Source: Candidatus Hydrogenedentota bacterium
GTDB taxonomy: Bacteria > Hydrogenedentota > Hydrogenedentia > Hydrogenedentales > CAITNO01
NCBI GenBank assembly: GCA_018056705.1
Contig: JAGPFE010000032.1
Span: forward strand, 1-37,927
Reading direction: 5' to 3'
DNA: 37,927 nucleotides
Under the pieces are notes generated by a model. It ran no database searches, had not been told where the DNA came from, and saw only the letters and a list, made by a program, of their open reading frames with translations. The first letter of the stretch is position 1. Each line of letters begins with the position of its first letter. This document shows positions 23,667-31,386 of this stretch, one piece after another. Position numbers and translations under genes: made by a program.

Positions 23667-23766
23667 AGGGTCGGTCGAAATGACAGGGTCAGTCGGAATG
23701 AAAAGGTCGGTCAAAATGACATGAGGGGCGGAAATGACAGGGGTACTCGAGATGACAGGGTTATGG
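23659..23766 (+). repeat. 18-bp tandem repeat, six units
   Basis: The units begin at 23659, 23677, 23695, 23713, 23731 and 23749. The first is GAAATGACAGGGTCGGTC and the second differs by one base; units 3-6 drift progressively but keep AATGA(C/A) at the same phase. The array begins inside the inverted GTCATT copy, so the tandem repeat seems to have grown from the end of that element (its GAAATGACA terminus). Confidence 0.8.
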
Positions 23767-23822
23767 TTTGGGTTAAGGTGGGGGACTCGGGCGGGGAAAC
23801 AAGGATGGACTTAGAACATACT

Positions 23823-23911
23823 GTCATTTAGATAAACGCTGTGAGGAGAGTCTGCTGTCACACCACTCTGGAAAAAGTTGTCATTTCGACGAACGTAGTG
23901 AGGAGAGATCC
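23823..23911 (+). repeat. Second pair of the 57-bp GTCATT unit, diverged
   Basis: Copies at 23823-23853 and 23880-23911 again lie 57 bp apart with a linker matching the first pair (CTCTGGAAAAAGTT against TTCCGGAAAAAATT). The first copy of the pair is strongly decayed (GTCATTTAGATAAACG), the second well conserved. This indicates that the whole two-copy unit was duplicated and then diverged. Confidence 0.75.
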
Positions 23912-23955
23912 TGGCTGGGAATATGACTCCCGGGAATATTCCACCGTCCGCATAA

Positions 23956-24138
23956 TCCCGCTCCGCCGGGGCACGCACTCCCCGGTCCACGACGAAACGG
24001 GGAGCGCGGCGCTCGGTCCCCTTCCGCTGGGGCACGTGTTCCCAAACCACGGAAATCCGGCGCAACAACAAGCACGGTCCCGCTCCGCCGGCGCACGCGA
24101 CTTGGCGCCGATGGCATGGGTTCGTGGAAAGCCACACG
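23956..24138 (+). repeat. Direct repeats with exact 61-bp period, three units
   Basis: Units start at 23956, 24017 and 24078. The conserved core is about 20 bases: TCCCGCTCCGCCGGGGCACG, TCCCCTTCCGCTGGGGCACG and TCCCGCTCCGCCGGCGCACG. The remaining 40 bases differ more strongly, although units 1 and 2 share CCACG in the same register and end in CGG. The constant period means tandem duplication followed by divergence outside the core. Confidence 0.7.
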
Positions 24139-24235
24139 TCCCGATCCCCTCGCGCCACGCAACTTGACTTGAGCAGGTCATTGACGATATCGAGGCTTTT
24201 CCACGATCCCCCGCGACGGGCGACTGGATCCGGAA

Positions 24236-24357
24236 CGCATCAACGGATGCGCGGGTTTGTCCTGATCCAAGCCATCGCCGCCCAGGTGGGTGTCAACGCA
24301 TCAGCGGGCGCGTGGGCTTGTCAAGTCCGTTCATTTTCGGATACAATGCTATCGGGT
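24236..24357 (+). repeat. 61-bp duplication overlapping the DUF494 promoter
   Basis: CGCATCAACGGATGCGCGGG (24236) and CGCATCAGCGGGCGCGTGGG (24297) begin two units exactly 61 bp apart that match well for about 32 bases, up to TTGTC...TCC. The second unit supplies the TTGTCA -35 box of the DUF494 promoter. The 61-bp spacing equals that of the array at 23956, though the sequence differs. Confidence 0.6.
24318..24347 (+). promoter_or_regulatory. Promoter of the DUF494/Smg gene
   Basis: TTGTCA (24318-24323) and TACAAT (24342-24347) are 18 bp apart, a good sigma-70 match. The expected start near 24354 fixes the translation start at 24371 and excludes the longer frame from 24290. Confidence 0.65.
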
Positions 24358-24370
24358 AAAAAGACACGAC

Positions 24371-24832
24371 ATGGATAACACGATCGACAAACTGGTGGCC
24401 ATGATACGGGCCCACATGGAGGCAGACCCGGGTTCCACGACCCTTCGGGATGCCAAGCACTGGTTGCTCGAACAGGGATTCAACGTGGACGAGGTCAACG
24501 AGGCGGTTCACCGGTTGGTCACCACCCTGCTGATCGGAAACGGGGTAACGCGGGCGCGGGAGTACTGCCAGGCGCCCCGGCAATATTCACCTTTTGAAGA
24601 AGCCAAGTTGTCCCAGGGCATCCGCGGCACCATCACGCGGCTCGAGACCAGCGAAATGATCAGCGGCATGGAACGGGAACTCCTGATCGAACGGTTGCTG
24701 CAGACCGATTCGGAAAGCGAAATGGAACTGCTGGACTACATGCTGACCACCGTGATTGGCGTGCGCCGGAACGTGGAATCCCAGAACACCCTGATGAACA
24801 CGTTCGAAGGGTTCGGTCCCACGTACCACTGA
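24371..24832 (+). CDS. Smg-like DUF494 family protein
   Basis: A 153-residue soluble protein. The second half matches the DUF494/Smg pattern: YSPFEEAKLSQGIRGTITRL, then TSEMISGMERELLIERLLQ and SESEMELLDYMLTTVI correspond to the YTPEE..., ...REMVIERVLALD and ELDDLKWVILMVLF stretches of E. coli Smg. The first half (LRDAKHWLLEQGFNVDEVNEAVHRL) fits the family's N-terminal helices. Length is close to the family norm of about 155. The function is unknown; in gamma-proteobacteria smg sits with dprA and topA, which are not present here. No strong Shine-Dalgarno is visible (GGGTAAAAAG at a distance). Confidence 0.7.
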   Translation: MDNTIDKLVAMIRAHMEADPGSTTLRDAKHWLLEQGFNVDEVNEAVHRLVTTLLIGNGVTRAREYCQAPRQYSPFEEAKLSQGIRGTITRLETSEMISGMERELLIERLLQTDSESEMELLDYMLTTVIGVRRNVESQNTLMNTFEGFGPTYH

Positions 24833-24944
24833 ACGGCGCGTCGCGTGAACCAGTCCGGGTGGACGGGTAGGAGATCGTCAGAGGGATCGCGCGGGCGCAA
24901 GGCAGTGCGGGACAACCCGAGCGTGACTTCGAAAGGGGCAAACA

Positions 24945-25871
24945 ATGGAGTCCGCAAAAACGGATATGACGCTGGCTCCCGGAGTGGTCGTCGCGGATCG
25001 TTACGAGATCCTCGACACCATCGGGAAGGGCGGGATGGGTGAGGTTTATCTCGCGAAAGACCGACAGACGGGAGGCCAGGTAGCCATCAAGACCCTGCGG
25101 GCCCGCTACCTGACCAACAAGCAGGCCATCGCCCGATTCGTGCGCGAGGTCAACCTGGTCCGGCAGATGAACCACCCGGGCATTATCAAGATCTACGACG
25201 CCCAGAAATGGGAAAACACGCTTTTTTACGCGATGGAATACCTGGAGGGGAAAAGCCTGCGCCTGTGGTTGCGGCAGAAGGGCCAACTGGATCTCGCCTC
25301 CACGGTACGGGTGCTGTGCCTGGTAGCGTCGGCCCTGCAATACGCGCACAATTTCACCATCCACCGGGATCTCTCTCCGGAAAACATCATGGTGTTGCGG
25401 GACGGGACGGTCCGGTTGCTGGATTTCGGCCTGGCCAAGCTGGACGATCAGTTCAAGGGACTGACCATGGTGGGCGCCAACCTGGGCAAGTTGCGGTACA
25501 TGGCCCCCGAACAGGAACTGAACGCCGCGGAGGTGGATCATCGGGCCGACCTGTATCCCCTTGGCCTGATGCTGTTCGAAATGCTCGCGGGAAAACTGCC
25601 CGCGCCCGGGGAAAAACTAACCTCGATCCGGCCGGACCTGCCGGCGGAACTGGACGATTTCATCGCGAAGGCCACCGCCCGGGATCCCAATGAACGGTTT
25701 CAGTCCGCCCAGGAATTCCGGGACGAACTGCTGGCAATCTATAAACGCCACGTGGCTCGGACCGGCGACCAGAAGGGTGAGCCCCGGGCGGCGATATCTC
25801 AACGGGGGAGTCGCAAGCAGGGGCTGTTCGGGCGGATCCTTGAAGCCGCGCGACGCCTGATCCGCCGCTGA
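24945..25871 (+). CDS. Hanks-type serine/threonine protein kinase
   Basis: A 308-residue soluble kinase. Glycine loop GKGGMGEVY (28-36), ATP-binding Lys49 in VAIKTL, alpha-C Glu68, catalytic Asp142 in HRDLSPEN, DFG at 160-162 and APEQ at 188-191 are intact. The usual lysine of HRDLKPEN is Ser144, a variant also seen in other bacterial kinases, so it should still be active. After the kinase domain the C-terminus is only a short basic tail (RKQGLFGRILEAARRLIRR), with no transmembrane or sensor domain. GAAAGGGG precedes the ATG. A large membrane protein gene follows 41 bp downstream and may be its partner or substrate. No phosphatase or FHA gene is nearby. Confidence 0.93.
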   Translation: MESAKTDMTLAPGVVVADRYEILDTIGKGGMGEVYLAKDRQTGGQVAIKTLRARYLTNKQAIARFVREVNLVRQMNHPGIIKIYDAQKWENTLFYAMEYLEGKSLRLWLRQKGQLDLASTVRVLCLVASALQYAHNFTIHRDLSPENIMVLRDGTVRLLDFGLAKLDDQFKGLTMVGANLGKLRYMAPEQELNAAEVDHRADLYPLGLMLFEMLAGKLPAPGEKLTSIRPDLPAELDDFIAKATARDPNERFQSAQEFRDELLAIYKRHVARTGDQKGEPRAAISQRGSRKQGLFGRILEAARRLIRR

Positions 25872-25912
25872 CTCCTGCCCGCGGTTTTCGACGACCGCCA
25901 CGACTGGAAGAC

Positions 25913-27439
25913 ATGGCCGACATGAGTGTTTATCGCCACTCTCTCGCGCGGGTTGCCTGGGTTGTCGGCCTGACCGTCCTGCTGTGGACCGGGGCGATCA
26001 TCCTGTACGCGCGGATCATCCGCTTCGACGGGATAGTGCCGGTCCAGGTTGGTGACCGTGAACACCTGGTGCTGGCTCCCGCCGGCTCGGGCGGACGGTT
26101 TGCCGCGTACCGGAACATGCCCCTCGAAGTGCTTCCCCTGCGCCAGCCCCGGGCAGCGACTTCCGCGCTGGACGCGGACCGACTATGGGACGTGCGGGAC
26201 CTGGGATTCCCGTTGCGCGTCCGCGCGGCCGAAGTCATCCGCCGATTCCCCGATCGTTACCTGCTGGAAATCCGCAAAGAACGGGACTGTGCCCGGTCGC
26301 TGATCTTCCCTGGGGCACGGGTCCTCCTGGACGATTTCGCCGTAACGGTCCAGCGCGTGGGGCCATGGGCCGGCCTGATCCACGTGCCTGGTGGGCAGCC
26401 GGCGCTGGCCTGGTCGGTACGGGAAGCCCCCGGCGCTCCGTGGAAGCAGGGCCTGTTCGTCCGGCCAGACGCTCCCAGCTGGGCCGGGAAATCCGCTCTG
26501 ATGTTTATGCCGGCGGTGAATGAAACCCAGGCACAAGCCCTGCTTCCGGAAACCCTTGATCCGGACACCGGCGGACGATGGGGCGCGCGGTCGCGGAACA
26601 ACACGCAATGGATCGAAGCCCTGCGGCCCGGCAGCGGCCTGGTCCTGGGGGATGGCCGGGAAATCACCCTGCAGGGGAAATCCCCCGGCGATCCGCCTGA
26701 ACTGGTGTTCGTAGTGGATCGACCCCCGCGCGCCGGCACCGTATCGTCCCCTGGCCCCCGGAAATTCCGGGTACCCGTGAATGGTGACCCCGTGGATATC
26801 GGATCGGAAACGTTTCTGGTGGCCGAAGCCCCCGCCCTGGCGGAGGAAAGCGTGTGGGCCGTGTCGTGGCAGGACAACGAGATTCTCGCGGCGGTGTATG
26901 GGAACGGTCGCCGGAGCGCTCCGCGTCGCCTGCTTCCCGGGGATACGCTCCCGCTGCGAAATGGCTGGACGCTCCGGTTCGACCAGGCGTTACGGGAGTC
27001 CGTGCAGGCGGGCACCTTCGAGGAACCGGTGGTCGCCGCAGTGGTGACCCTGCCGGACGGATCGGAAGCGGTGCTGCGCGAGGGCCTGCCTGTTCCCGCG
27101 GGACCGTACTATCTTCGTTTTATCCGGCAGCCCGTGCCGCCGGAAGTCCGTTACGTTCTCGCGGACGCGTCCCGCGAAGATGCCAGGCCGGTCACGCTGG
27201 GCCCCGGGGAAACCATCACCCTGCGCGGCTGGGTGTTATCGCAGTATCCCGACGCGCCGGACCCCGAGCGAATCGCGCTGATCCGGGCGCGCGCCAGGTG
27301 GTGGAGCAGTTCCGTGGTATGGGGCCTTACCCTGATCCTGGCCGCGGCAATATCGCGCGCGGTACTGCTACTGCTGCCCCGGCGCGGTGGTGGTTCACTC
27401 CCGCCGGATCCCCCGGTCACGCCAGAGCACCAGGAATAA
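25913..27439 (+). CDS. Large bitopic membrane protein of unknown function
   Basis: A 508-residue protein anchored by one N-terminal helix (about 14-33, WVVGLTVLLWTGAIILYARI) and one C-terminal helix (about 465-485, VVWGLTLILAAAISRAVLLL). The roughly 420 residues between are Pro/Gly-rich, beta-type and predicted to be outside the inner membrane. Segments such as REITLQGKSPGDPPELVFVV and GETITLRGWVL recur with a similar beta-strand rhythm, suggesting several beta-sandwich modules. The two-helix layout and large external domain distantly recall ResB-type cytochrome c biogenesis proteins, but key features are not recognisable and I do not assign it. It lies directly behind the Ser/Thr kinase, and its stop is 4 bp from the convergent SGNH gene stop. 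Confidence 0.7.
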   Translation: MADMSVYRHSLARVAWVVGLTVLLWTGAIILYARIIRFDGIVPVQVGDREHLVLAPAGSGGRFAAYRNMPLEVLPLRQPRAATSALDADRLWDVRDLGFPLRVRAAEVIRRFPDRYLLEIRKERDCARSLIFPGARVLLDDFAVTVQRVGPWAGLIHVPGGQPALAWSVREAPGAPWKQGLFVRPDAPSWAGKSALMFMPAVNETQAQALLPETLDPDTGGRWGARSRNNTQWIEALRPGSGLVLGDGREITLQGKSPGDPPELVFVVDRPPRAGTVSSPGPRKFRVPVNGDPVDIGSETFLVAEAPALAEESVWAVSWQDNEILAAVYGNGRRSAPRRLLPGDTLPLRNGWTLRFDQALRESVQAGTFEEPVVAAVVTLPDGSEAVLREGLPVPAGPYYLRFIRQPVPPEVRYVLADASREDARPVTLGPGETITLRGWVLSQYPDAPDPERIALIRARARWWSSSVVWGLTLILAAAISRAVLLLLPRRGGGSLPPDPPVTPEHQE

Positions 27440-27443
27440 GGGA

Positions 27444-29033
27444 TCAGGGGGTGCTGTCCTGTCCGTCCCGTTCGCGCAACGCCTGGACGCGCGCGGCGAT
27501 GCCTGGAATGTCCGGGTTGATGGCAAGGGCCCGCTCGTAGGCCTCAATGGCTGCCCGGTTCCGCCCGAGCAGTTCCCGCGCCTCGCCCAGGAGAACGAGG
27601 GCGGCCGCGTTGCCGGGGCCCAGTTCCAGCGATTTTTCCAGGGCGGCCACGGCTTCCTCGTGAAATCCGAGTTCCATGGCGGCCCGGCCCAGGTTCAGCC
27701 AGACCAGGTTGGCGTCCGGCAACTGTTCGGTCATTTTCTGCCAGAATTCCCGGTTGGTAGCTGGCCCCTCTTCCCCAAGCAACTGGTAAGCCAGGTCAAG
27801 ATTCTGGTAATGTGCGGGATCCGCCCGCATGCCTGCGGTCCACGCATCCAGCGCACCGGACCGGTCACCCATGGCCGCCAGGGCCCTGCCAAGCAGTTCA
27901 TACGGCACGGCCCGGGGAGAGATGTTCAGGTGAATCCGCAACAGGTGGGCCGCCTCGGCCGCGTGGCCTTCTTCAAGCAACTTGCTGGCCCGGCCCACGC
28001 TCTGGCGTTGCCAGGCTTCACAGAAGCCCCCTTTGAAAAGCATCCGTAATTGTTCGGCGATGTGCTCGGCGATCACCCGGTTCCCTTCGGGGGTCGCGTG
28101 TACCATGTCCATGAAGCCCGTGGGCCCCGCGCGCCGGAAGGCTGCCGCAAGATCAATCACGGGAGTGCCTGTCGCGGCCGCAGCCATTTGAATCAGGCCA
28201 CAGTAACTGCCGAGCGTTTTCTGCCCGGCAAACACCTCCTGAACGTATGGCCATCCAATCAGCACAAGGGACAGGCCCTGTTCGCGCGTGATGCCACAAA
28301 ACCGTTCCAGGTCGTCCAGAAATTCCCCCCTTCTCATCCTGGGCCGTTGTTCCCCGGGATCGATGGGGCGCTCGGGAAAAAGGCGGTTGTGCAATCGGGC
28401 GTACAGTGCGTAACGCACGGGGGCGGTCTTACGCGCCGACGTATCGGCATCTCCGTAGCCAGCCTTTTTTTTTTCATCATTGTGACCCACTGTGACCAGC
28501 ACGAGGTCTGGACACAGGATGGGGGCCAGTTGTTCCACCTTGCGGCGAGCCTGAAACAGGGTGTATCCAATGACCCCGGCATTCACCACGTCGATCAGTT
28601 CATGGCCTGGATCAAGGATGCCCTGCAACACGGCGCACCAGGTATCCTCATCACGCACGCCCAGCCCAAAAGTCGTTGAATCCCCAACTGCCAGAATACG
28701 GAGACGATGTTCCTTTGGACCTGGCGTTCCCCCCCGGATCCCCCGCGCGCCGGTTGTCACGTGGTACTGGATGATCCGGCCATCATCAAACCGTCTCGAG
28801 ACGGTGGTGTCCAGGTGATCCGCCGTTACCCACATCAACCACGGATCGGGAGCCAGAAAATCCAGATCGTCGCGAGGACTGGTTATGAGAACCCGTTCCT
28901 CGGGGGAGTGACTGAACCGCCAGACCGCAGCACAGACCCCCAGCACGACTACCAGGGTTATGCCAAGGAAAGAAAGGATCTTCCTTTTTTTTTCCGGGGC
29001 GATCGGACCGGGATTCAACCTTGTTCCCCACAT
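27444..29033 (-). CDS. Membrane-anchored SGNH/GDSL hydrolase with TPR tail
   Basis: A 529-residue protein. An N-terminal membrane anchor (about 19-38, ILSFLGITLVVVLGVCAAVW) is followed by an SGNH hydrolase domain: block I GDSTTFG with nucleophile Ser119, block III VGHNDE with Asn185, and a block V His in DMVHATPEGNRVI. Such enzymes de-esterify or transfer acyl groups on polysaccharides or lipids. The C-terminal 190 residues are TPR-like (AVAALEKSLELGPGNAAALV, AIEAYERALAINPDIPGI). The start at 29033 is preferred; longer frames to 29144 run into the end of the histidine kinase gene. The coding strand contains A9 and A10 runs (28985-28993 and 28465-28474), unusual in this GC-rich DNA. It is last in the skp-to-SGNH gene run. 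Confidence 0.85.
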   Translation of the reverse strand: MWGTRLNPGPIAPEKKRKILSFLGITLVVVLGVCAAVWRFSHSPEERVLITSPRDDLDFLAPDPWLMWVTADHLDTTVSRRFDDGRIIQYHVTTGARGIRGGTPGPKEHRLRILAVGDSTTFGLGVRDEDTWCAVLQGILDPGHELIDVVNAGVIGYTLFQARRKVEQLAPILCPDLVLVTVGHNDEKKKAGYGDADTSARKTAPVRYALYARLHNRLFPERPIDPGEQRPRMRRGEFLDDLERFCGITREQGLSLVLIGWPYVQEVFAGQKTLGSYCGLIQMAAAATGTPVIDLAAAFRRAGPTGFMDMVHATPEGNRVIAEHIAEQLRMLFKGGFCEAWQRQSVGRASKLLEEGHAAEAAHLLRIHLNISPRAVPYELLGRALAAMGDRSGALDAWTAGMRADPAHYQNLDLAYQLLGEEGPATNREFWQKMTEQLPDANLVWLNLGRAAMELGFHEEAVAALEKSLELGPGNAAALVLLGEARELLGRNRAAIEAYERALAINPDIPGIAARVQALRERDGQDSTP

Positions 29034-29095
29034 GGTGTCATTCCGAAAAAAAGAAAACCTGCAATATATCATGCCACACGGAGGGGCTGGACAAA

Positions 29096-30493
29096 TCACG
29101 CGGTGAGGATGCCACGCGGGGGAATGCGCATGACCACCTGGCATCCCCGGCCAGGCAAACTGGACAGTTCCATCTGTCCGCCATGTTCTTCCACAATGTT
29201 CCGGGCGATGGACAGGCCCAATCCCGTGCCGCCGGGCTTGGTCGTGAAATAGGGATCGAAGGCGTGTTGCTGCGCTTCGGGCGACATGCCAGGTCCGTTG
29301 TCGCGTACCTCAATTTCCCAGTAATCCGCCGTCAGCCGCGAAAACACGCGGACCCTGCCCCCGGGAGAACAGGCTTCGATCGCGTTCATGACCACGTTCA
29401 GGAGGGCGCGGCTCAACTGGTTCGTGTCGATGGAGACGATCAGTCCACCGGTGGCGGCTTCGACCTGGAAGGTTACCCCGCGGTTTTCCGCCTCCCGCCG
29501 AACCAGTTCCAGCGTATCCAGCACGAACCGGTCGACGTCCGTCGGCACGGGACGCAGTTCGGTTTCCCGGGCCAGGGCAAGAAACCGGGAAATGATGTCT
29601 TCCAGCCGTTCCACCTCGCCCCGGATGGTTTCCAGCGCGCGCTTGGCAGACGGAGACTGGGCCGTATCCGGACGGTCAAGGGCGTGCGAAGTCAGCAACT
29701 TGATGGCGTTCAGGGGATTACGCACGTCATGGGCCACGCCCGCCGCGAGGGTTCCCAGGGCCGAAAGCCGCTGCGCCTGAAGCAGTTTGGCTTCAATCGC
29801 TTCCTTCTCCCGCAGGGACTCCACCATCCGGTTGAAGGTGGTTTCAAGTTCGAGTACCTCTCCCCGGGCCCCGCGGGTGGTGACGGTTTCCAGCGCGCCA
29901 CGGCTGACGGCGGCGCATTTTTCCGCGAGGCCGCGCAGGGGACGCAAGGTTTGGGCAAGCACCCAGAACATGAGCACCAGCGTGGAGATGAACGTGCCCA
30001 GCACCAGCAGCATGAAGCGGCTGGTCAGCGCGCGCAGCACTTCCCGCTGGGGCTCGATTTCCATGGAAACCGTGAGGAGCATGGGCTGCTTCCCACTCCG
30101 GACGGGTACGCGGACGGTTCTCAGAAAGCGACCATCCGGCAGGCGCTCGTAACTGAACAACGGCTCGGTGAGCGCGGTATCGGCCGGCGGTGTTTCCTCC
30201 AGATGAATGTCGAAGCCCTGGTGGATATCCCGCAGGTCCCGTTCCAGTTTACCAAGATCGCCATAGAACCCTTGATCCAGGCGCACCTCGATGCTCCGGA
30301 TGATCTCTTCCGTCCGGGATTCCAGTTGCTGGGCGGATTCCCGGAAAAAATGACGCGCGATACCCCCGGCCGCCAGAAACAGGCAACCAAGCAGCACGGC
30401 GCATAACAGGGCCCCCCGCGTAAGCAGCGACCGACGCCAGGGCGTCACGCCGGGCATATCGGTAGCAGGTACTGAACGCGACGGGGGCTCCAT
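29096..30493 (-). CDS. Membrane sensor histidine kinase
   Basis: A 465-residue two-component sensor. TM1 is at about 27-46 (GALLCAVLLGCLFLAAGG). A roughly 110-residue external sensor domain of no recognised type follows, then TM2 at about 160-180 and a HAMP linker. HisKA carries His255 in AAGVAHDVRNPLNAI. The ATPase domain has NVVMNAIEAC (N box), VRDNGPGM (G1) and TKPGGTGLGLSIA (G2). The end of the protein, GRGCQVVMRIP, is typical. The start at 30493 shares a base with the stop of the uracil-DNA glycosylase gene (TGATG), showing coupling; a longer frame lies inside that gene. No response regulator is linked in the window. Confidence 0.93.
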   Translation of the reverse strand: MEPPSRSVPATDMPGVTPWRRSLLTRGALLCAVLLGCLFLAAGGIARHFFRESAQQLESRTEEIIRSIEVRLDQGFYGDLGKLERDLRDIHQGFDIHLEETPPADTALTEPLFSYERLPDGRFLRTVRVPVRSGKQPMLLTVSMEIEPQREVLRALTSRFMLLVLGTFISTLVLMFWVLAQTLRPLRGLAEKCAAVSRGALETVTTRGARGEVLELETTFNRMVESLREKEAIEAKLLQAQRLSALGTLAAGVAHDVRNPLNAIKLLTSHALDRPDTAQSPSAKRALETIRGEVERLEDIISRFLALARETELRPVPTDVDRFVLDTLELVRREAENRGVTFQVEAATGGLIVSIDTNQLSRALLNVVMNAIEACSPGGRVRVFSRLTADYWEIEVRDNGPGMSPEAQQHAFDPYFTTKPGGTGLGLSIARNIVEEHGGQMELSSLPGRGCQVVMRIPPRGILTA

Positions 30494-31359
30494 CAGGCAC
30501 CGGAAGATCCGGGACGCGACAGTCCCAGGCGTTTCATCACTTCCTGAATATCCTTCCAGGCCTCGCCCTTGTCTCCGGGATTGCGCAGGAGATAGGCAGG
30601 GTGGAACGTCACCCGCAGGGGAATATCCCGCCACGCGTGCCAGTGTCCGCGTAGTTTACCCACGGGCTGACGGGTATCCAGCAGGGCCTGGGCAGCCACG
30701 CCGCCCAGGGCCACGATCACCTCCGGGTGAATCAGTTCCAACTGGCGGACCAGGTAAGGCATGCATCGGACCACTTCATCCGGAGCGGGCGTGCGGTTGC
30801 CGGGCGGCCGGCACTTCAGCACGTTACAGATATACACCTCTTCCCGTCGGAGTCCCATCCCCTTCTGAATAATATCGGTAAGGAGTTGTCCCGCCCGCCC
30901 CACGAAAGGCCGGCCCTGGGCGTCTTCATCCGCTCCAGGGGCTTCACCGACGAACACCACCCGGGCACGGGGATTGCCCTCCCCGGGCACGGCGTGGGTA
31001 CGAGTGGCGTGCAAGGGACACCGCTGACACTGGTGAACCAGTTCCGCGATTTCCTCAAGATCACCACAGGCGGCCACTGCCTCATGGGGCTTCACCCCCG
31101 CGTTGGCCATGCCCGGCAGCACGGCGGGTTCGCAAAGGGGTGGCGGCGCGTCCGAACATGGTTGAGACGGTTCAGGCGACTTGGCAGGGAGGGTTTGCCG
31201 GGGAACAGGGGCTTGCAACGGGCCCGATGAAGACACCGAAAGGAGGAGTCGGGCCGTATGGGGACGCAACGCGATCCGCGGTGGATTACCCCGGGCCTCC
31301 TTGCGAACCAGCTCCGCAATCTCCCGGATCAGCGTTTCGGGAATGTTTCCCCGGCCCAT
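30493..31359 (-). CDS. Uracil-DNA glycosylase, family 4 type
   Basis: A 288-residue protein. The C-terminal 190 residues are a family-4 (Fe-S) uracil-DNA glycosylase, which excises uracil from DNA: Cys pair in CQRCPLH, active site GEAPGADEDAQGRPFVGRAG, further cluster Cys in NVLKCRPPGNRTP, and the motif HPAYLLRNP. The N-terminal ~100 residues are an extra, Pro/Ser-rich segment with a predicted helix start (RGNIPETLIREIAELVRKEA), common in related UDGs of this type. The ATG at 31359 is preceded by GGGAG with 5-base spacing. It follows lpxC-fabZ by 27 bp and overlaps the histidine kinase start, so a DNA-repair gene is embedded in a cell-envelope operon. Confidence 0.9.
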   Translation of the reverse strand: MGRGNIPETLIREIAELVRKEARGNPPRIALRPHTARLLLSVSSSGPLQAPVPRQTLPAKSPEPSQPCSDAPPPLCEPAVLPGMANAGVKPHEAVAACGDLEEIAELVHQCQRCPLHATRTHAVPGEGNPRARVVFVGEAPGADEDAQGRPFVGRAGQLLTDIIQKGMGLRREEVYICNVLKCRPPGNRTPAPDEVVRCMPYLVRQLELIHPEVIVALGGVAAQALLDTRQPVGKLRGHWHAWRDIPLRVTFHPAYLLRNPGDKGEAWKDIQEVMKRLGLSRPGSSGA

Positions 31360-31386
31360 GTCCACTCCCGGATGCCCCGGCGGGGC

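Larger units (their letters stand above)
23035..24370. other. Gene-less repeat-rich region, 1.3 kb
   Basis: No open frame here has a ribosome-binding site or a recognisable product. The first 490 bp (23035-23526) hold nothing I can name. From 23527 on there is a series of repeats, listed separately: a 57-bp paired unit with a long hairpin, an 18-bp tandem array, a second pair of the same unit, a 61-bp-period array and a 61-bp duplication. Frames through the repeats produce the meaningless SPHYVRRND-type translation seen whenever this element is read as protein. The right end carries the promoter of the DUF494 gene. Confidence 0.75.

Noticed and set aside
23956..24138. A CRISPR array from the 61-bp-period repeats
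   Set aside because: Only three units, the core is about 20 bp and imperfect, the 40-bp segments between share sequence, and no cas gene or leader is present.
23811..24181. Overlapping minus-strand reading frames across the repeat region
   Set aside because: They translate the REP-like and 61-bp repeats (SPHYVRRND-type peptides). The 61-bp period is not a multiple of three, so the frame is not maintained between units.
25076..25871. Loss of activity of the Ser/Thr kinase because of HRDLSPEN
   Set aside because: Ser in place of the HRDLKPEN lysine is seen in other bacterial kinases, and the catalytic Asp, DFG and glycine loop are all intact.
29034..29144. An N-terminal extension of the SGNH gene
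   Set aside because: The added 37 residues overlap the 3' end of the histidine kinase gene and lack any signal or conserved feature.
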